NCBI GenBank assembly: GCA_002732685.1 | Contig: NVRS01000007.1 | Span: 46,766-62,251, forward strand | Direction: 5' to 3' | Length of the DNA: 15,486 nucleotides | Origin: Robiginitomaculum sp. | Lineage (GTDB): Bacteria > Pseudomonadota > Alphaproteobacteria > Caulobacterales > Maricaulaceae | Shown here: piece after piece, positions 13,098 to 15,486 of the stretch | Layout of the letters: each line of letters begins with the position of its first letter | Position numbering within the stretch: the stretch's first letter is position 1 | Program-made: the position numbers and the translations under genes | Notes under the pieces: model-generated | What the model was told of the DNA's origin: nothing | Database searches by the model: none | The model's input: only the letters and a program-made list of their open reading frames with translations

Positions 13098-14288
13098 ATG
13101 AAAAGCTTTCTTCTAAAATTTTGCTGTAGGGCTGCTGTTTCAGTAATTCTATCCAGCACATATGCTCAAATAGCTATGGCGCAAAACAATCCAACACTGA
13201 TACCGCAAGGCCGCATTCAACTGGATTATACCAATGCAAATGGAAGCAATTCTAATGCAGATTTCAATGGTTTAGAACTGCGCAGGGCGTATATAGGTGC
13301 ACACGGAAAAATCATGCGTAATGTTAGTTATAATATTGATGTGGGCGTGGATGAAAATGGAAAAGTCACACCTATTGTTGCCTTTGTAGATTGGAAGCCA
13401 TTCAAACCCAACTTCCGTATTCGTGCTGGACAGTTCAAATCACCAATGTCACTCGACGAGAGCACATCATCTCGGTTCACGTCTACCATTGAACGCGCTG
13501 CCTTTACAGACAGTTTTAACATTCAAAGACGTGTTGGCGTTGGGTTTGTTGAACGTGGAGAAAAACACACACTTTCCGCCGGGTTTTTTGGCGGGGCAAT
13601 TGATCATCAACCCTTTGCCAGTGGCCGCGTAATTGCTGCGCGCGCTACCTTTACTCCTTTTTTGCAGAAGAAAAAAGTAGTCCACCTTGGCGCGTCTTAT
13701 CGTCATAGAACCGATAATAAGGATAAAGGACCAAACCGCTACACCCAGAGGCCGTATTCCCATAATACAAATCCTATTCTAAGCACGGGAAGAATAGCGG
13801 AATCAGATACAACAATTATTGGGGAAGCTGCATGGGTCAATGATAAGGTTTGGGTTGCAGGTGAATACGCTGTTAATTCTGCTAAATGTGCAACTTGCAT
13901 ATCCGATCCTAGTTTTAATGGCTATTATGCAGAGGTTGGGATGTTTTTTAGGGGCCGAAAAGTTTATAAGAATGGAAAATTTAACCGCCCAAAAGTATAC
14001 GACCCTGTCACTGAAGGGGGGCGCGGTGCGTTTTCTGTAGTCGCACGTTATGACGGTCTTGACCTTAAAGACAGTGCTATTGATGGCGGGGATTTAAAAA
14101 CTTGGATTTTAGGTGCTGATTGGTATCCAACGAAAAACATACGCTTTGGTGTAAATTATTTTAATTCTGATGCCGACTTGGGAACAAGTTCATCACGTCT
14201 TGCACCCGAATTTATCGCCTTACAAGTTGCGAATATAAGAAAAGAGAAAGTCAAAGGGTTTTTGATCCGCGCGCAATATGATTTCTAA
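13098..14288 (+). CDS. OprO/OprP-type porin
   Basis: The start is ATG 13098 (396 residues) with an AAAGGA ribosome site 9 bases upstream. Upstream TTG codons would put the start in the promoter region. A signal peptide ends near IAMA/QNNPT (about residue 29). The mature protein begins with a strand (IPQGRIQLDY), then FNGLELRRAYIGAHGKI, VAFVDWKPF and IRAGQFKSPMSLDESTSS, the characteristic order of the phosphate/polyphosphate-selective porin family. It ends in GFLIRAQYDF, with a terminal Phe for BAM recognition. It should form a channel for anions or other small solutes. True phosphate selectivity is not assumed. A Cys-x-x-Cys pair (Cys264, Cys267) in a likely loop is unusual for a porin. It diverges from the P-loop/ABC/hydrolase operon. 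Confidence 0.9.
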   Translation: MKSFLLKFCCRAAVSVILSSTYAQIAMAQNNPTLIPQGRIQLDYTNANGSNSNADFNGLELRRAYIGAHGKIMRNVSYNIDVGVDENGKVTPIVAFVDWKPFKPNFRIRAGQFKSPMSLDESTSSRFTSTIERAAFTDSFNIQRRVGVGFVERGEKHTLSAGFFGGAIDHQPFASGRVIAARATFTPFLQKKKVVHLGASYRHRTDNKDKGPNRYTQRPYSHNTNPILSTGRIAESDTTIIGEAAWVNDKVWVAGEYAVNSAKCATCISDPSFNGYYAEVGMFFRGRKVYKNGKFNRPKVYDPVTEGGRGAFSVVARYDGLDLKDSAIDGGDLKTWILGADWYPTKNIRFGVNYFNSDADLGTSSSRLAPEFIALQVANIRKEKVKGFLIRAQYDF

Positions 14289-14409
14289 TATGTTCTGCAC
14301 CAAGTCTTAAGCAACACTCATTTGCGAAAGGCTAGTTGGGGTACACTAAAGCTACAATGTTTTATCTAGAAGACTGTTTAAGCTTTCCTGAGTTTGTGAT
14401 GAATTAAGA

Positions 14410-15471
14410 ATGAAGTATTTTCTCTCCTTATTTATTTGGTCGTGTATAGTGACGCTCACATCGTGCGCTTCGCTGCCCAGTCTGCCATCAAGCATCAATT
14501 CACAAATTAAGCCACAATACGCTCTTGTTATACACGGCGGCGCTGGCACCATCCGCAAAAAAAACATTGCCCCGGAAAAAGAGGCTGCTTATAAAGCAAA
14601 ATTAACCCAAGCATTAAAGGCTGGACAATCTATACTTGAGCAAGGTGGTTCCGCGCTAGACGCAGTTGAAGCTAGCATAACTATTATGGAAGATTCCCCC
14701 TTATTCAATGCGGGCAAAGGGGCCGTCTTTACTCATGAATACACAATTGAAATGGATGCCGCTATCATGGACGGCCGCACTTTAAATGCAGGTGCAGTTG
14801 CGGGCATTACTCATATTAAAAACCCAATTAGCCTTGCTCGGGAAGTTATGGACAATTCAGAATATGTCTTGCTTGCAGGTACAGGCGCCGAAGAGTTTGC
14901 AAAAATGCGCAGCATTTCTTTAATTGATAGTGCTTACTTTAAAACCGATAGGCGATTAAAACAGCTAGAGCGTGCTATTGAACGCAATGGCGGCGTAATT
15001 TTAGACCACGATGGCGACAATAAAGAATATTCAGGTGAACCTATTGACCCGGACTACAAATTTGGAACTGTCGGCGCAGTTGCTATGGACCAATATGGAA
15101 ACATTGCAGCAGGTACTTCAACAGGTGGTTTAACAAATAAACGTTGGAACCGTATTGGTGATAGCCCTATTATTGGGGCAGGCACCTATGCTGACAACAA
15201 AAGTTGCGGTGTATCCGCCACAGGGCATGGTGAATACTTTATTCGAGCAACTGTTGCTCGCAGTATTTGTGCAATGGTTGAGTATAAAGGGATTAGCCTT
15301 AAAGAGGCAGCCCATGAGATTATCAATAAAAAGCTTGGAAAAATGGGCGGCAGGGGCGGCATTGTTGCCATAGATAAAAATGGCAATATCTCTATGACTT
15401 TCAATACACAGGGCATGTATAGAGGCTATGTTAAAGGGAAAAATGAACCAACTGTATTTATATATAAATAA
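14410..15471 (+). CDS. Lipoprotein isoaspartyl peptidase / L-asparaginase (Ntn hydrolase family)
   Basis: This 353-residue protein belongs to the plant-type asparaginase/isoaspartyl aminopeptidase family. These enzymes autocleave to expose an N-terminal Thr that hydrolyses beta-aspartyl peptide bonds or Asn. Motifs are HGGAGTI (42-48), LFNAGKGAVFT (98-108), the cleavage site FGT-VGAVA with catalytic Thr220, GTSTGG (235-240), NRIGDSPIIGAGTYAD (247-262) and TGHGEYFIR (271-279). All family landmarks are intact and the length is normal. The N-terminus has a hydrophobic segment and a lipobox LTSC (Cys19), so the enzyme should be a periplasmic or outer-membrane lipoprotein, whereas many relatives are cytoplasmic. 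It lies 121 bases after the porin on the same strand. A weak AAG at 14406-14408 is the only ribosome-site trace. The gap 14289-14409 shows no terminator, so co-transcription is possible. Confidence 0.93.
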   Translation: MKYFLSLFIWSCIVTLTSCASLPSLPSSINSQIKPQYALVIHGGAGTIRKKNIAPEKEAAYKAKLTQALKAGQSILEQGGSALDAVEASITIMEDSPLFNAGKGAVFTHEYTIEMDAAIMDGRTLNAGAVAGITHIKNPISLAREVMDNSEYVLLAGTGAEEFAKMRSISLIDSAYFKTDRRLKQLERAIERNGGVILDHDGDNKEYSGEPIDPDYKFGTVGAVAMDQYGNIAAGTSTGGLTNKRWNRIGDSPIIGAGTYADNKSCGVSATGHGEYFIRATVARSICAMVEYKGISLKEAAHEIINKKLGKMGGRGGIVAIDKNGNISMTFNTQGMYRGYVKGKNEPTVFIYK

Positions 15472-15486
15472 TGTCTGGACAGACAT
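15471..15486. repeat. Inverted repeat at window edge, probable terminator stem
   Basis: ATGTCTG (15471-15477) and CAGACAT (15480-15486) are exact inverted copies around GA, starting on the last base of the isoaspartyl peptidase stop codon. The window ends here, so a following T-run cannot be seen. It is likely the stem of an intrinsic terminator. Confidence 0.5.

Noticed and set aside
13098..14288. Calling the porin phosphate-specific
   Set aside because: Family membership is clear, but the selectivity-determining lysines could not be verified by eye and no phosphate genes are nearby.

Overview
The window looks like a chromosomal segment of a free-living Gram-negative bacterium. It encodes outer-membrane barrels (a TonB-dependent receptor, a phosphate-selective-porin-type protein and a DUF3570 protein), two predicted lipoproteins and a periplasmic thioredoxin. 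The base composition leans AT. The FecI/FecR/STN-receptor arrangement and the DUF4266-DUF3570-ApbE-thioredoxin set are common in aquatic Alpha- and Gammaproteobacteria. I favour a marine proteobacterium but cannot name the genus. No rRNA, tRNA, CRISPR array or intact mobile element was seen.

Layout. (1) 62-445: a small one-pass membrane protein with an acidic, Pro/Glu-rich tail. (2) 712-4877, + strand: a cell-surface signalling operon of FecI-type ECF sigma factor, FecR-type anti-sigma regulator and TonB-dependent receptor with an N-terminal STN signalling domain. A 40-codon cysteine-containing small ORF sits exactly between the sigma and anti-sigma genes and overlaps both. (3) 5032-5553, + strand: an unrecognised exported protein with a hydrophobic C-terminal segment and Asp-rich tail, preceded by a near-perfect dyad and followed by a good intrinsic terminator. 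(4) 8834-5781, - strand: a tightly overlapped redox operon of TlpA-like thioredoxin, DUF4266 mini-lipoprotein ending GGGCGCN, DUF3570 outer-membrane protein and ApbE flavin transferase. The DUF3570 protein carries a sequence resembling the ApbE flavinylation motif. (5) 9103-9190: 17.6 copies of the pentanucleotide TCTTA, between the redox operon and the next one. (6) 12916-9185, - strand: a three-gene operon of a P-loop protein of unknown function, an ABC exporter half-transporter and an alpha/beta hydrolase. (7) 13098-15471, + strand: an OprO/P-type porin and a lipoprotein isoaspartyl peptidase/asparaginase-like Ntn hydrolase.

The two right-hand blocks diverge from a striking regulatory region (12954-13039). 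It has two 27-bp inverted arms around a 32-bp core made only of A and T. The blocks conserved between the arms (GGGAATAAAA and AACGTC) have the spacing of an ECF-sigma -35/-10 pair. I infer that the P-loop/ABC/hydrolase operon and the porin (and perhaps the isoaspartyl peptidase) are co-expressed from mirror-image promoters as one envelope or peptide-related module. That five-gene module is the best candidate here for an undescribed system. The redox operon, with a possible covalent-flavin site in an outer-membrane protein, is the second.
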